Shown here: positions 1-5,164 of the stretch, piece by piece
Layout: each line of letters starts with the position of its first letter
Position numbering within the stretch: the first letter of the stretch is position 1
Assembly: GCA_012727515.1 (NCBI GenBank)
Contig: JAAYGZ010000052.1
Coordinates: 1 to 5,164 of the forward strand
Reading direction: 5' to 3'
DNA from: Desulfovibrionales bacterium
Lineage (GTDB): Bacteria > Desulfobacterota > Desulfovibrionia > Desulfovibrionales > Desulfomicrobiaceae
DNA length: 5,164 bases
The notes under the pieces: generated by a model
What the model was told of the DNA's origin: nothing
The model's input: the letters and a program-made list of their open reading frames with translations, nothing else
Database searches by the model: none
Position numbers and translations under genes: made by a program

Positions 1-596
1 GCGTCCATACCAGTGGCTGCTGTCAGGGCCGGGGGCATACCAACCATGAGCATAGGATCATCAATGGCGATACCAGGGGTGACGCGCCAGTCAACAATGG
101 CCATTTTCACCTTGCGGGAAGTATCTGTGATGATGCAGAAACGAGTCATTTCAGAAGCAGTACCTGCCGTGGTGTTCACAGCCAGGTATGGAGGCATGGG
201 CTTTGCGGACTTGTCAACGCCTTCAAAGTCATGAATTTTGCCGCCATTGGCGACAACAAGGCCAATACCCTTGCCGCAGTCGTGAGAGCTACCACCGCCC
301 AGAGAAATCAGGGAGTCGCAGCCTTTGGATTTGTAGACATCAACGCCAGCATGGACGTTGTTATCTGTGGGGTTTGGAATGGTGTCGTCATATACTTCGT
401 ACTTCATTCCAGCAGCATCCAGCAGGTCAGTGATCTGTTTGGTCAGACCACAGCCAGTGATGCCCTTGTCTGTAACAATCAAAGGCTTGGTTCCGCCCAG
501 AGCGCGAATTTTTTCAGGAATCTGTTTGGATGCGCCGATACCGATCAGAGTAACGCTGGGAATGAAGAATCCGTACACCATTTCTTGAACAGCCAT
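1..596 (-). CDS. adh: Iron-containing alcohol dehydrogenase Adh, N-terminal part (cut by window edge)
   Basis: Type III (iron-dependent) NAD-linked alcohol dehydrogenase, a cytoplasmic enzyme interconverting primary alcohols and aldehydes. Seen: 198 complete codons read leftward from ATG at 596-594, starting MAVQEMVYGFFIPSVTLIG. The nucleotide-binding loop GGGSSHDCGKG is at residues 100-110, NTTAGTASEMT at 141-151, and TGMD at 195-198. D198 is the first of the four metal ligands (Asp, His, His, His); the three histidines lie beyond the window. The family is usually about 380-395 residues, so roughly half is present; the truncation is the window edge, not a lesion. The start is supported by a Shine-Dalgarno-like GTGAGGTG (minus strand, 602-609) and by a sigma-54 promoter upstream. 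The protein strongly resembles the Desulfovibrio Adh (DVU2405 type), recognised from memory. It is divergent from a second, distantly related dehydrogenase whose operon encodes a sigma-54 regulator, the likely controller of this gene (inference). Confidence 0.93.
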   Translation of the reverse strand, partial: MAVQEMVYGFFIPSVTLIGIGASKQIPEKIRALGGTKPLIVTDKGITGCGLTKQITDLLDAAGMKYEVYDDTIPNPTDNNVHAGVDVYKSKGCDSLISLGGGSSHDCGKGIGLVVANGGKIHDFEGVDKSAKPMPPYLAVNTTAGTASEMTRFCIITDTSRKVKMAIVDWRVTPGIAIDDPMLMVGMPPALTAATGMD

Positions 597-613
597 GATT
601 ACACCTCACTAGA

Positions 614-643
614 TGGTTGATAAGTGGTTTGTTGATCCAACCA
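614..643 (-). repeat. Inverted repeat in the adh leader, just upstream of the Shine-Dalgarno
   Basis: TGGTTG at 614-619 and CAACCA at 638-643 are perfect 6-base complements separated by 18 bases. If transcription starts near 653 from the sigma-54 site, this hairpin would sit at the very 5' end of the adh mRNA and end about 4-5 bases before the Shine-Dalgarno. Such a position could protect the 5' end of the message or influence ribosome access (inference). The stem is short and the loop long, so it may be fortuitous. Confidence 0.35.
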
Positions 644-664
644 AAAACACATAACTCCCTATAG

Positions 665-680
665 GCAAAATTAAGGCCAA
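665..680 (-). promoter_or_regulatory. Sigma-54 (-24/-12) promoter of adh
   Basis: Read on the minus strand the site is TTGGCCTTAATTTTGC. It has the invariant GG (678-677) and GC (666-665) separated by exactly 10 bases, within the consensus TGGCACG-N4-TTGCW; TGG and TTGC are perfect matches. Transcription would start near 653, giving an untranslated leader of about 57 bases before the adh ATG at 596. A sigma-54 activator gene lies in the neighbouring operon, which fits. The match is seen in the sequence; promoter activity is inferred. Confidence 0.8.
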
Positions 681-829
681 GGTTGCAGTGTACGGACTTT
701 TTGCGTCAAATCTCTTTTTTCACAAGCCAAGGCGTTAATTTGCAAGTATTTTTTGTCCTGACCACGAGATATTTCTCAGCTCTGCTGTCTGGCCCGAAGT
801 TCCCAATCAGCCCGGTCCAGGACTTTTGT

Positions 830-846
830 ATCAGTTTGCACCTGAT
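830..846. repeat. Short inverted repeat, possible activator-binding half-sites
   Basis: ATCAG (830-834) and CTGAT (842-846) are perfect complements around a 7-base centre. A further ATCAG lies at 806-810, 24 bases upstream. The dyad lies about 150-180 bases upstream of the adh -24/-12 element, a normal distance for an upstream activating site of a sigma-54 activator. It is followed by a run of T (846-852), but a 5-bp stem with two G-C pairs is too weak for me to call a terminator, and no gene reads into it. The operator role is inference. Confidence 0.25.
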
Positions 847-925
847 TTTTTTCTCGTCTCTGGATCAAAGTGACACAGGTAGATTATTTTGCTAGCATCC
901 ATCTCTGTACGGTATGTGGTCCAGT

Positions 926-938
926 ATGCTGCAAGCAT
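926..938. repeat. Palindrome ATGCT-N3-AGCAT, possible regulator site
   Basis: Perfect 5-base arms around a 3-base centre. The flanking AGTATGC (923-929) recurs as a direct repeat at 971-977, and a related self-complementary GCATATGC lies at 1042-1049. The palindrome lies roughly 250 bases from the adh sigma-54 promoter and 180-190 bases from the sigma-54-like site at 1117, so it could serve either direction. Binding by the encoded NtrC-type regulator is a guess. Confidence 0.25.
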
Positions 939-1116
939 GGAGCTGATTACATTGCCCGCAGGCTGGTTTGAGTATGCCCTTGCTTCGCGTGGATGATTTT
1001 ATATTTTTAACATAGTATTTTTATTCTTTTTCTTTGTTCATGCATATGCGGGCTGTATTGTAGCTCATGGATCAGCAAGAGGGCTGGGGGCCAGGCCAGA
1101 CAGAACTGCCTCTGGG

Positions 1117-1132
1117 CGGACAGTTTTTTGCA
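1117..1132 (+). promoter_or_regulatory. Candidate sigma-54 promoter for the rightward operon
   Basis: GG (1118-1119), ten bases, then GC (1130-1131), with a perfect TTGCA -12 block (1128-1132). The -24 block is poor (CGGACAG against TGGCACG; GG and the final G match). If real, transcription would start near 1143, leaving a leader of about 110 bases before the GTG at 1253. Autoregulation by the operon's own sigma-54 activator would be plausible. A vegetative promoter elsewhere is equally possible; I found no strong -35/-10 pair. Confidence 0.35.
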
Positions 1133-1242
1133 AGCTCTTATCGTATGATGCCCATCTGACATTTAACTAAGGACGCGCTGAGTAAGGCAAGTCATTGCGA
1201 TGGTCATACCCGCACGACAGCATTGATCAGCATGTTTCTAAC

Positions 1243-1246
1243 GAGG
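1243..1246 (+). promoter_or_regulatory. Shine-Dalgarno GAGG that selects the GTG start at 1253
   Basis: GAGG ends six bases before GTG 1253. The alternative in-frame starts, TTG at 1223 and ATG at 1232, have no purine-rich block at a usable distance. The GTG also puts the conserved KFSLPEIIFG segment within the first dozen residues, as expected for this family. Confidence 0.55.
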
Positions 1247-1252
1247 TCCGGA

Positions 1253-2395
1253 GTGGATATTTGTAAATTTTCCTTACCGGAGATTATTTTTGGCCGGGGA
1301 AGCATGCAGTATGTGGGTTCGTATGCGCTGCAACTTGGAGCAAAAAAAGTCTTTGTCGTCAGTGATCATGGTCTGGAAAGCACTGGCTGGGTGGGCAAAT
1401 TGCTCAATATTTTAGACAAGTCATCACTGAAATGGGTCTATTACGCCAATGTCAGCCCAAATCCTCGTGATCATGAGGTGCATGAAGGTGCAGAGCTGTA
1501 TCAGCGTGAGGATGCTGATGTGGTCATTGCCCTGGGTGGTGGCAGTCCGCTGGATATGGGCAAGGGTGTGGCCACGGTGGTTTCTAATGGCGGAATCATT
1601 CAAGACTATGAGGGCGCCAATTTAATCACTAATCCTTTGCCGCCCATGATTTTTCTGCCATCAACAGCGGGCAGTGGCTCTGATATCTCCCAGTTTGCTA
1701 TTATTACTGATGTGCAGCGCCAGGTGAAGATGTCGCTTATCAGCCGCTCTCTCACCCCGAATGTGTCCATTATTGACCCAGACATGCTGAATACGGCTGA
1801 TGACGCTTTAATTGTGTCTTCAGCAGTGGATGCCTTGTCTCATGCTATTGAATCGTATGTGTCGCGCATTGCCCATGCCCTGACAGAAACCCAGGCCATC
1901 AAGGCCATTCAGCTTATTCTTGATAACCTTGCCCCTGCCTTGCAAACCAGAGATCCGCTGGCCCTTGAGAATCTGAGTATAGCGGCCATTGCCGCCGGCA
2001 TGTCATTCAGCAATGCCTGCTTGGGCGCAGATCACGCCATTGCGCATTCTTTGGGCGGTTTCTTTGATACCAGTCACGGCATGGTGCATCCAGTGCTTCT
2101 GCCTGCGGTCATGCGCTATAATTTGCCTGCGTGTGAAGAGAAAATGGCCTTAATTGGCGAACTCATCCTGGGCCAGCGCTTGCGTTCTGCGCGGCAGACA
2201 GCTGAGGCAGGTATTACTCGCCTGGAGGAGTTTTTTTATGAGTTTGGCACAGCGTCGCGATTTCGGGAGATTGTTGACGATCAGGCTGCGTTCCCGCAAA
2301 TTTGTGAAATGGCAACCCGCGACGCCTGTTTGCTGACCAACCCTCGCGCAGCTACTGCTGAGGATTTGCTGCGTATCTGCCAAGAGGTGTGGTAA
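1253..2395 (+). CDS. ErcA-like iron-containing alcohol dehydrogenase
   Basis: NAD-dependent type III alcohol dehydrogenase, cytoplasmic. Seen (GTG as residue 1, 380 residues): N-terminal KFSLPEIIFGRGSM, the dinucleotide loop GGGSPLDMGKG from G95, PSTAGSGSDISQFAI, and all four metal ligands. These are D193 and H197 in VDALSHAIE, H261 in ADHAIAH and H275 in TSHG; the conserved H265 is also present. The length is normal for the family and no lesion is visible, so it should be active. It resembles the ErcA subgroup, which in Pseudomonas is linked to sensor kinases controlling ethanol oxidation (established there; transfer to this gene is inference). It is only distantly related to the divergent Adh. 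It is the first gene of an operon: its TAA overlaps the kinase ATG (TAATG), so translation is probably coupled. The start could instead be ATG 1232 or TTG 1223. The physiological substrate is unknown. Confidence 0.9.
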   Translation: MDICKFSLPEIIFGRGSMQYVGSYALQLGAKKVFVVSDHGLESTGWVGKLLNILDKSSLKWVYYANVSPNPRDHEVHEGAELYQREDADVVIALGGGSPLDMGKGVATVVSNGGIIQDYEGANLITNPLPPMIFLPSTAGSGSDISQFAIITDVQRQVKMSLISRSLTPNVSIIDPDMLNTADDALIVSSAVDALSHAIESYVSRIAHALTETQAIKAIQLILDNLAPALQTRDPLALENLSIAAIAAGMSFSNACLGADHAIAHSLGGFFDTSHGMVHPVLLPAVMRYNLPACEEKMALIGELILGQRLRSARQTAEAGITRLEEFFYEFGTASRFREIVDDQAAFPQICEMATRDACLLTNPRAATAEDLLRICQEVW

Positions 2396-3627
2396 TGGGC
2401 AGGCCTACGCTGAGTGATATTATTGGCCCGGAATATACCAAGCTTGGATTTTTTCGTGAAGTTCAGGATAAAATGGCTGAACTGCGAACCTATACCCAGG
2501 AGCTTGAGGATAAAAAGCAGGAAATTCAGGATATTCTAAATGGGATCATGGATTTGCTGGCTGTTATTTCCGCTGATCACCGCATTGTCTATGTGAATAA
2601 GGTCTTTCATGATTATTTTAACATAGACAGCCCGCAAGGGCGCCTCTGCTATGAAGTTTTTCGCAATCGCACAGAGCCATGTCAGGAATGTCCTCTGGCC
2701 ACGGCATTTCAGACAGGCCAGCCTGCCCGTACTTTTTATGTGGACCCGCGCCAGGATATTCGCGTGCATTTTGAAATGGCAGCCTCACCCATGTTTGATG
2801 AAAAAGGCCAGGTGCGTACTGTGCTGGTTTCTAAACGGGACGTGACCCTGGAAAAAGAATATCAGGCCAAGTATTACCAGGCAGAGAAAATGGCGACCAT
2901 AGGCTTGCTGGCTGCTGGCGTGGCGCATGAGATCAATAATCCGCTGGCAGCGATCAGTGGCTTTTCTGAAGCCTTGAAGCGCCGGTTGCCGCACTTGGCC
3001 ACCATGCTGCACAAGGAAGAAGACCGGGAACTTCTGGAAGATTTCACAGACTACACCAGTATAATTCTGGAAGAATGCAACCGTTGCCGGGATATAGTGG
3101 GCAATCTGCTTTCATTCAGCAGACAAAAGGTATGTAAGCTTTCGGAAATAAACTTAAATTCTTTGGTTTCAGATACATTGAAAATTCTTCAGCATCAAAT
3201 GAAGCTGCATCCAGGTATCAGTCTGGTGCAGGATCTCCACCCTGCACCAGTTACTGTACACGGTGCACATGGAGAATTGAAGCAAGTTCTGCTTAATCTG
3301 GTTATCAATGCTTTGGATGCCGTGAAAACAAAAGGCACCATTACCATTAAAACACTTTTACACGATGATCATGCATCATTAATAGTCGAAGATACAGGGC
3401 ACGGTATTGATCCGGAAATTTTAAGTAAACTCTTTATTCCTTTTTTTACAACAAAAACACATGGGCATAGCATTGGTATTGGCTTGTCCACGTGTTACAA
3501 TATCATCCAACATCATGGCGGAGAGATTCTTGTATGCAGTGAGCCTGGAAATGGAGCTATTTTCCGGGTCAAACTGCCCATTGAAGTGCCCGCTACAATA
3601 AGGACAGATGTACATGGGAATCTTTAA
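2395..3627 (+). CDS. Soluble PAS-domain sensor histidine kinase
   Basis: Autophosphorylating sensor kinase, most likely partner of the regulator encoded next. Seen (ATG 2395, 410 residues): a conserved-looking start (IIGPEYTKLGFF), a predicted coiled coil at about 20-48, and a PAS domain at about 50-155 with cysteines C85, C96 and C99 (CxxCP). The dimerisation/phosphoacceptor helix has H178 in GVAHEINNPLAAI. The HATPase domain has N305 (NLVINALDAV), D333 (DTGHG), FFTTK at 350-354 and a G-rich lid at 357-363 (GHSIGIG). No signal peptide or membrane segment is visible, so it senses inside the cell. ATG 2395 is chosen because AAGAGG (2382-2387) sits seven bases upstream; GTG 2389 would leave one base. 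The region encoding the ATPase domain (about 3120-3600) is AT-richer than the preceding part. The ligand is unknown; redox, metal or an alcohol/aldehyde-derived signal are guesses. Confidence 0.92.
   Translation: MGRPTLSDIIGPEYTKLGFFREVQDKMAELRTYTQELEDKKQEIQDILNGIMDLLAVISADHRIVYVNKVFHDYFNIDSPQGRLCYEVFRNRTEPCQECPLATAFQTGQPARTFYVDPRQDIRVHFEMAASPMFDEKGQVRTVLVSKRDVTLEKEYQAKYYQAEKMATIGLLAAGVAHEINNPLAAISGFSEALKRRLPHLATMLHKEEDRELLEDFTDYTSIILEECNRCRDIVGNLLSFSRQKVCKLSEINLNSLVSDTLKILQHQMKLHPGISLVQDLHPAPVTVHGAHGELKQVLLNLVINALDAVKTKGTITIKTLLHDDHASLIVEDTGHGIDPEILSKLFIPFFTTKTHGHSIGIGLSTCYNIIQHHGGEILVCSEPGNGAIFRVKLPIEVPATIRTDVHGNL
3600..3604 (+). promoter_or_regulatory. Shine-Dalgarno AAGGA for the response regulator
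   Basis: AAGGA lies inside the end of the kinase gene, nine bases before ATG 3614 and only three before ATG 3608. The spacing favours 3614, though 3608 cannot be excluded; the two differ by two residues (MY). Confidence 0.5.
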
Positions 3628-5014
3628 TTCCATTGAAATGCTTGTGGTTGATGACGAACTGAACATTCGCAAATTGTTTTCTCGCGAATTAAGCTCGCCT
3701 GGCCGCACTATTCATACTGCTGGTTCAGCAGCCGAGGCTTTTGAATTACTGCGCAAACATTATTATGACATAATTGTTTTAGATATTCGTTTGCCTGATG
3801 CCAATGGGTTGGAACTTATGGCCCGGCTTCAGGAGACAGTGCCTAATGTGGCCATTATCCTTATTACTGGCTATGCTGATGTGGATAATGCTGTAGAAGC
3901 CATGAAAAACGGTGCGTACGACTATATTACCAAACCATTTTCCCTGGACCGCATGGAACAGGTCATTGAAAAAGCGTATCAGCGAGTGCGGTTGCAGCGA
4001 GAAAATGAGCTGTTGCGCCATAATACAGATCATCAGGTTGCGCCTAAATTTATCGGACACTCTGCCTCGGTGCAGCATGTTCGTTTTCTTATTGAAAAAG
4101 CAGCGCCCACAGATGTTCCTGTTTTGCTGACCGGAGAGAGTGGAACCGGAAAAAATGTAGCTGCTGCGGCCTTGCACGCCAAGAGCAAACGGAATGATCA
4201 ACCCCTGATTATTAAAAACTGTGGGGCCTTTGATAAGGAATTGCTGCGCAGTGAGCTTTTTGGCTACATTAAAGGTGCGTTTACCGGAGCAGAACGTAGT
4301 CATGATGGCTTGCTTTCCCTGGCCCATAAAGGAACACTTTTTTTCGATGAAGTGGGCGAATTGACCCTGGAATTGCAGGGCGCGTTGCTGCGTGTACTGG
4401 AAACACAACGTTTTCGGCGTGTAGGAGATAAAGACGAGCGCTGCGTTGATGTGCGGTTTATCTTTGCTACTAACAAGGATCTGGCCAAAGAAGTGGAAGC
4501 AGGACGTTTTCATGATGCATTTTATCATCGCATCAATGTTTTTAATATAGAGTTACCGCCATTGCGGGAACGGCGTGAAGATATTCCATCTTTGGTGGAG
4601 TTTTTTCTTATGGCCCTGGCCAAGGATGGGCAGGAATATAAGATTTCGCCCAGGGCCATGCAGCAGCTTATGGACAACCCGTGGCCTGGCAATGTGCGCG
4701 AACTTAAAAACATCATTGAACGCGGCATAATTTTGGCTGAAAATAATATCATCAATGTCAAGGCATTGCCTTTTTGTCAGAAAAGCTGCCAAAATCCACG
4801 CGAGCCAGGCTTTTCCACCCTGGAAGAAGTGGAGCGCTCGCATATCAGCATGATCATGCACGCTGTGCAGGGCAACAAATCTCGTGCAGCGCAGTTACTT
4901 GGGATTGGGCGTAAAACCTTGTATCGTAAGCTCGAAGAATATCGTTTGGATGGAGCAGAAGCGAGCAAGTCTGTGCTCAGCACGCATATTGGCAGATCAG
5001 ACACGAGCGCCTGA
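3614..5014 (+). CDS. NtrC-type sigma-54-dependent response regulator
   Basis: Phosphorylation-controlled activator that drives open-complex formation by sigma-54 RNA polymerase. Seen (ATG 3614, 466 residues): a receiver domain with the acidic pair D13-D14, phospho-acceptor D57 (LDIRLPD), T85 and K107 (TKPF). The AAA+ domain has Walker A GESGTGKN at 174-181, the sigma-54 contact loop GAFTGA at 221-226, Walker B FFDE with D245-E246, HRINVFNIELPPLRER, and WPGNVREL. A Fis-type helix-turn-helix follows at about 420-442 (GNKSRAAQLLGIGRKTLYRKL), then a tail of about 25 residues. Every element of an active regulator is present. The only deviation noticed is N instead of the usual E after the Walker lysine. 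The start lies within the last 14 bases of the kinase gene, so the pair is almost certainly co-translated and cognate. A likely target is the sigma-54 promoter of adh at 665-680 (inference; I recall, unverified, that DVU2394 of D. vulgaris is the counterpart). Confidence 0.95.
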   Translation: MGIFNSIEMLVVDDELNIRKLFSRELSSPGRTIHTAGSAAEAFELLRKHYYDIIVLDIRLPDANGLELMARLQETVPNVAIILITGYADVDNAVEAMKNGAYDYITKPFSLDRMEQVIEKAYQRVRLQRENELLRHNTDHQVAPKFIGHSASVQHVRFLIEKAAPTDVPVLLTGESGTGKNVAAAALHAKSKRNDQPLIIKNCGAFDKELLRSELFGYIKGAFTGAERSHDGLLSLAHKGTLFFDEVGELTLELQGALLRVLETQRFRRVGDKDERCVDVRFIFATNKDLAKEVEAGRFHDAFYHRINVFNIELPPLRERREDIPSLVEFFLMALAKDGQEYKISPRAMQQLMDNPWPGNVRELKNIIERGIILAENNIINVKALPFCQKSCQNPREPGFSTLEEVERSHISMIMHAVQGNKSRAAQLLGIGRKTLYRKLEEYRLDGAEASKSVLSTHIGRSDTSA

Positions 5015-5024
5015 GGCGCTCGTG
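5002..5024 (+). terminator. Perfect hairpin at operon end, loop is the stop codon (terminator-like)
   Basis: CACGAGCGCC (5002-5011) and GGCGCTCGTG (5015-5024) are perfect 10-base complements; the three loop bases are the TGA stop of the response regulator. Seven of the ten pairs are G-C, so the RNA stem would be very stable. There is no T run after it, so it is not a canonical intrinsic terminator. It could protect the 3' end of the mRNA, help Rho-dependent termination, or affect release at the stop codon (all inference). Confidence 0.5.
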
Positions 5025-5050
5025 GTCAGGAAGGCGTCAGATCACACTGT

Positions 5051-5083
5051 TTGTATCACTCCCCGCACTGGCGAGGATGACAA
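5051..5083. repeat. Imperfect REP-like palindrome
   Basis: An imperfect hairpin pairs TTG/CAA, TCA/TGA, TCC/GGA and CGC/GCG around the loop ACTG (5067-5070), interrupted by small bulges and one C-A mismatch. On the minus strand it reads TTGTCATCCTCGCC then GCGGGGAG, which recalls the widespread interspersed palindromes of the TGTCATCCCCGC...GCGGGGA kind in many proteobacteria. One copy in the window cannot prove it is repetitive. No T run follows. Confidence 0.4.
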
Positions 5084-5158
5084 TGTGCTTAGATAGTGTA
5101 GTCACGAGATAGCTTTTATTTTGCTTTTCTGCCATGCTTCACCAGCAGGGAGGCAAAT

Positions 5159-5164
5159 ATGGCA
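5159..5164 (+). CDS. Probable start of a further gene (first two codons only)
   Basis: ATG GCA (Met-Ala) at the right edge is preceded by AGGGAGG (5147-5153) with a five-base gap, the strongest Shine-Dalgarno in the window. The spacer of 144 bases after the regulator, with its hairpins, suggests a separate transcription unit, although no clear promoter was seen. Nothing can be said about the product. Confidence 0.45.

Larger units (their letters stand above)
597..1252. other. Divergent intergenic regulatory region
   Basis: About 650 bases separate the starts of adh (leftward) and the ErcA-like gene (rightward). I found no convincing gene: the only plus-strand frame above 60 codons (683-895) lacks a start with a Shine-Dalgarno and resembles nothing I recognise. 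Contents: the adh leader and sigma-54 promoter at the left; a block at 740-950 with short dyads (GTCCAGGAC at 815-823, ATCAG/CTGAT at 830-846, ATGCT/AGCAT at 926-938); an AT-rich tract at about 996-1038; GCATATGC at 1042-1049; and a weaker sigma-54-like site at 1117-1132. This length is typical of regions holding enhancer-like sites for NtrC-type activators (established for the family); which dyads are real sites cannot be decided here. Confidence 0.7.

Noticed and set aside
13..620. Several overlapping plus-strand frames over the first 600 bases
   Set aside because: The minus strand encodes a clear iron alcohol dehydrogenase with a start, ribosome-binding site and promoter; the plus frames are shadows.
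830..852. Stem followed by a T run, resembling an intrinsic terminator
   Set aside because: The stem is only 5 bp with two G-C pairs, and no plus-strand gene ends upstream; more likely a dyad or chance.
683..895. 70-codon plus-strand frame in the intergenic region
   Set aside because: It begins with a non-ATG codon without a Shine-Dalgarno, has a low-complexity Phe/Ser-rich translation, and covers the putative adh promoter and activator sites; I take it as chance.
1186..1198. GG...TTGC element resembling a sigma-54 promoter for the rightward operon
   Set aside because: Spacing between GG and GC is nine bases, not ten; sigma-54 promoters tolerate this poorly.
1223..1252. Longer N-terminus of the ErcA-like enzyme from TTG 1223 or ATG 1232
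   Set aside because: No Shine-Dalgarno precedes either; GTG 1253 has GAGG at a good distance and fits the family's N-terminus. ATG 1232 is not fully excluded.
3779..4528. 249-codon minus-strand frame opposite the response regulator
   Set aside because: The plus strand here encodes an intact receiver and AAA+ domain with all motifs; the antisense frame shows no recognisable domain and is a shadow.

Overview
The window (about 48% GC by rough eye count) looks like chromosomal DNA from a sulfate-reducing bacterium of the Desulfovibrionales (Desulfovibrio-like). This rests on the partial gene at the left edge, whose protein reads like the abundant Desulfovibrio iron-containing alcohol dehydrogenase Adh. 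It also rests on the neighbouring set of a second iron-type alcohol dehydrogenase, a PAS histidine kinase and an NtrC-type regulator. From memory, unverified here, D. vulgaris carries a similar set (DVU2396-2395-2394) close to adh (DVU2405).

Layout. Bases 1-596, minus strand: the N-terminal 198 codons of adh, running off the left edge. Bases 597-1252: an intergenic region of about 650 bp between divergent genes. It holds a very good sigma-54 (-24/-12) promoter facing adh, a weaker sigma-54-like site facing the rightward genes, several short dyads that could be activator sites, and an AT-rich tract. Bases 1253-5014, plus strand: a tight three-gene operon. It encodes an ErcA-like iron alcohol dehydrogenase, a soluble PAS histidine kinase (start overlaps the previous stop as TAATG) and a full-length NtrC-type sigma-54 response regulator (overlapping the kinase end by 14 bp). 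Bases 5015-5158: a spacer with a perfect hairpin whose loop is the regulator's stop codon, followed by an imperfect REP-like palindrome. At 5159 a new plus-strand gene probably begins, with a strong Shine-Dalgarno, and is cut off after two codons.

How it may work together (inference). The cytoplasmic kinase, with a cysteine-containing PAS domain, would phosphorylate the adjacent sigma-54 activator. The activator would bind upstream sites in the shared intergenic region and switch on adh, and perhaps its own operon. The ErcA-like dehydrogenase may oxidise or reduce a related alcohol or aldehyde and so set the level of the signal. All families here are known. The interest lies in the regulatory wiring and in a dehydrogenase co-expressed with its two-component system. 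I saw no mobile element, CRISPR array, tRNA or rRNA.
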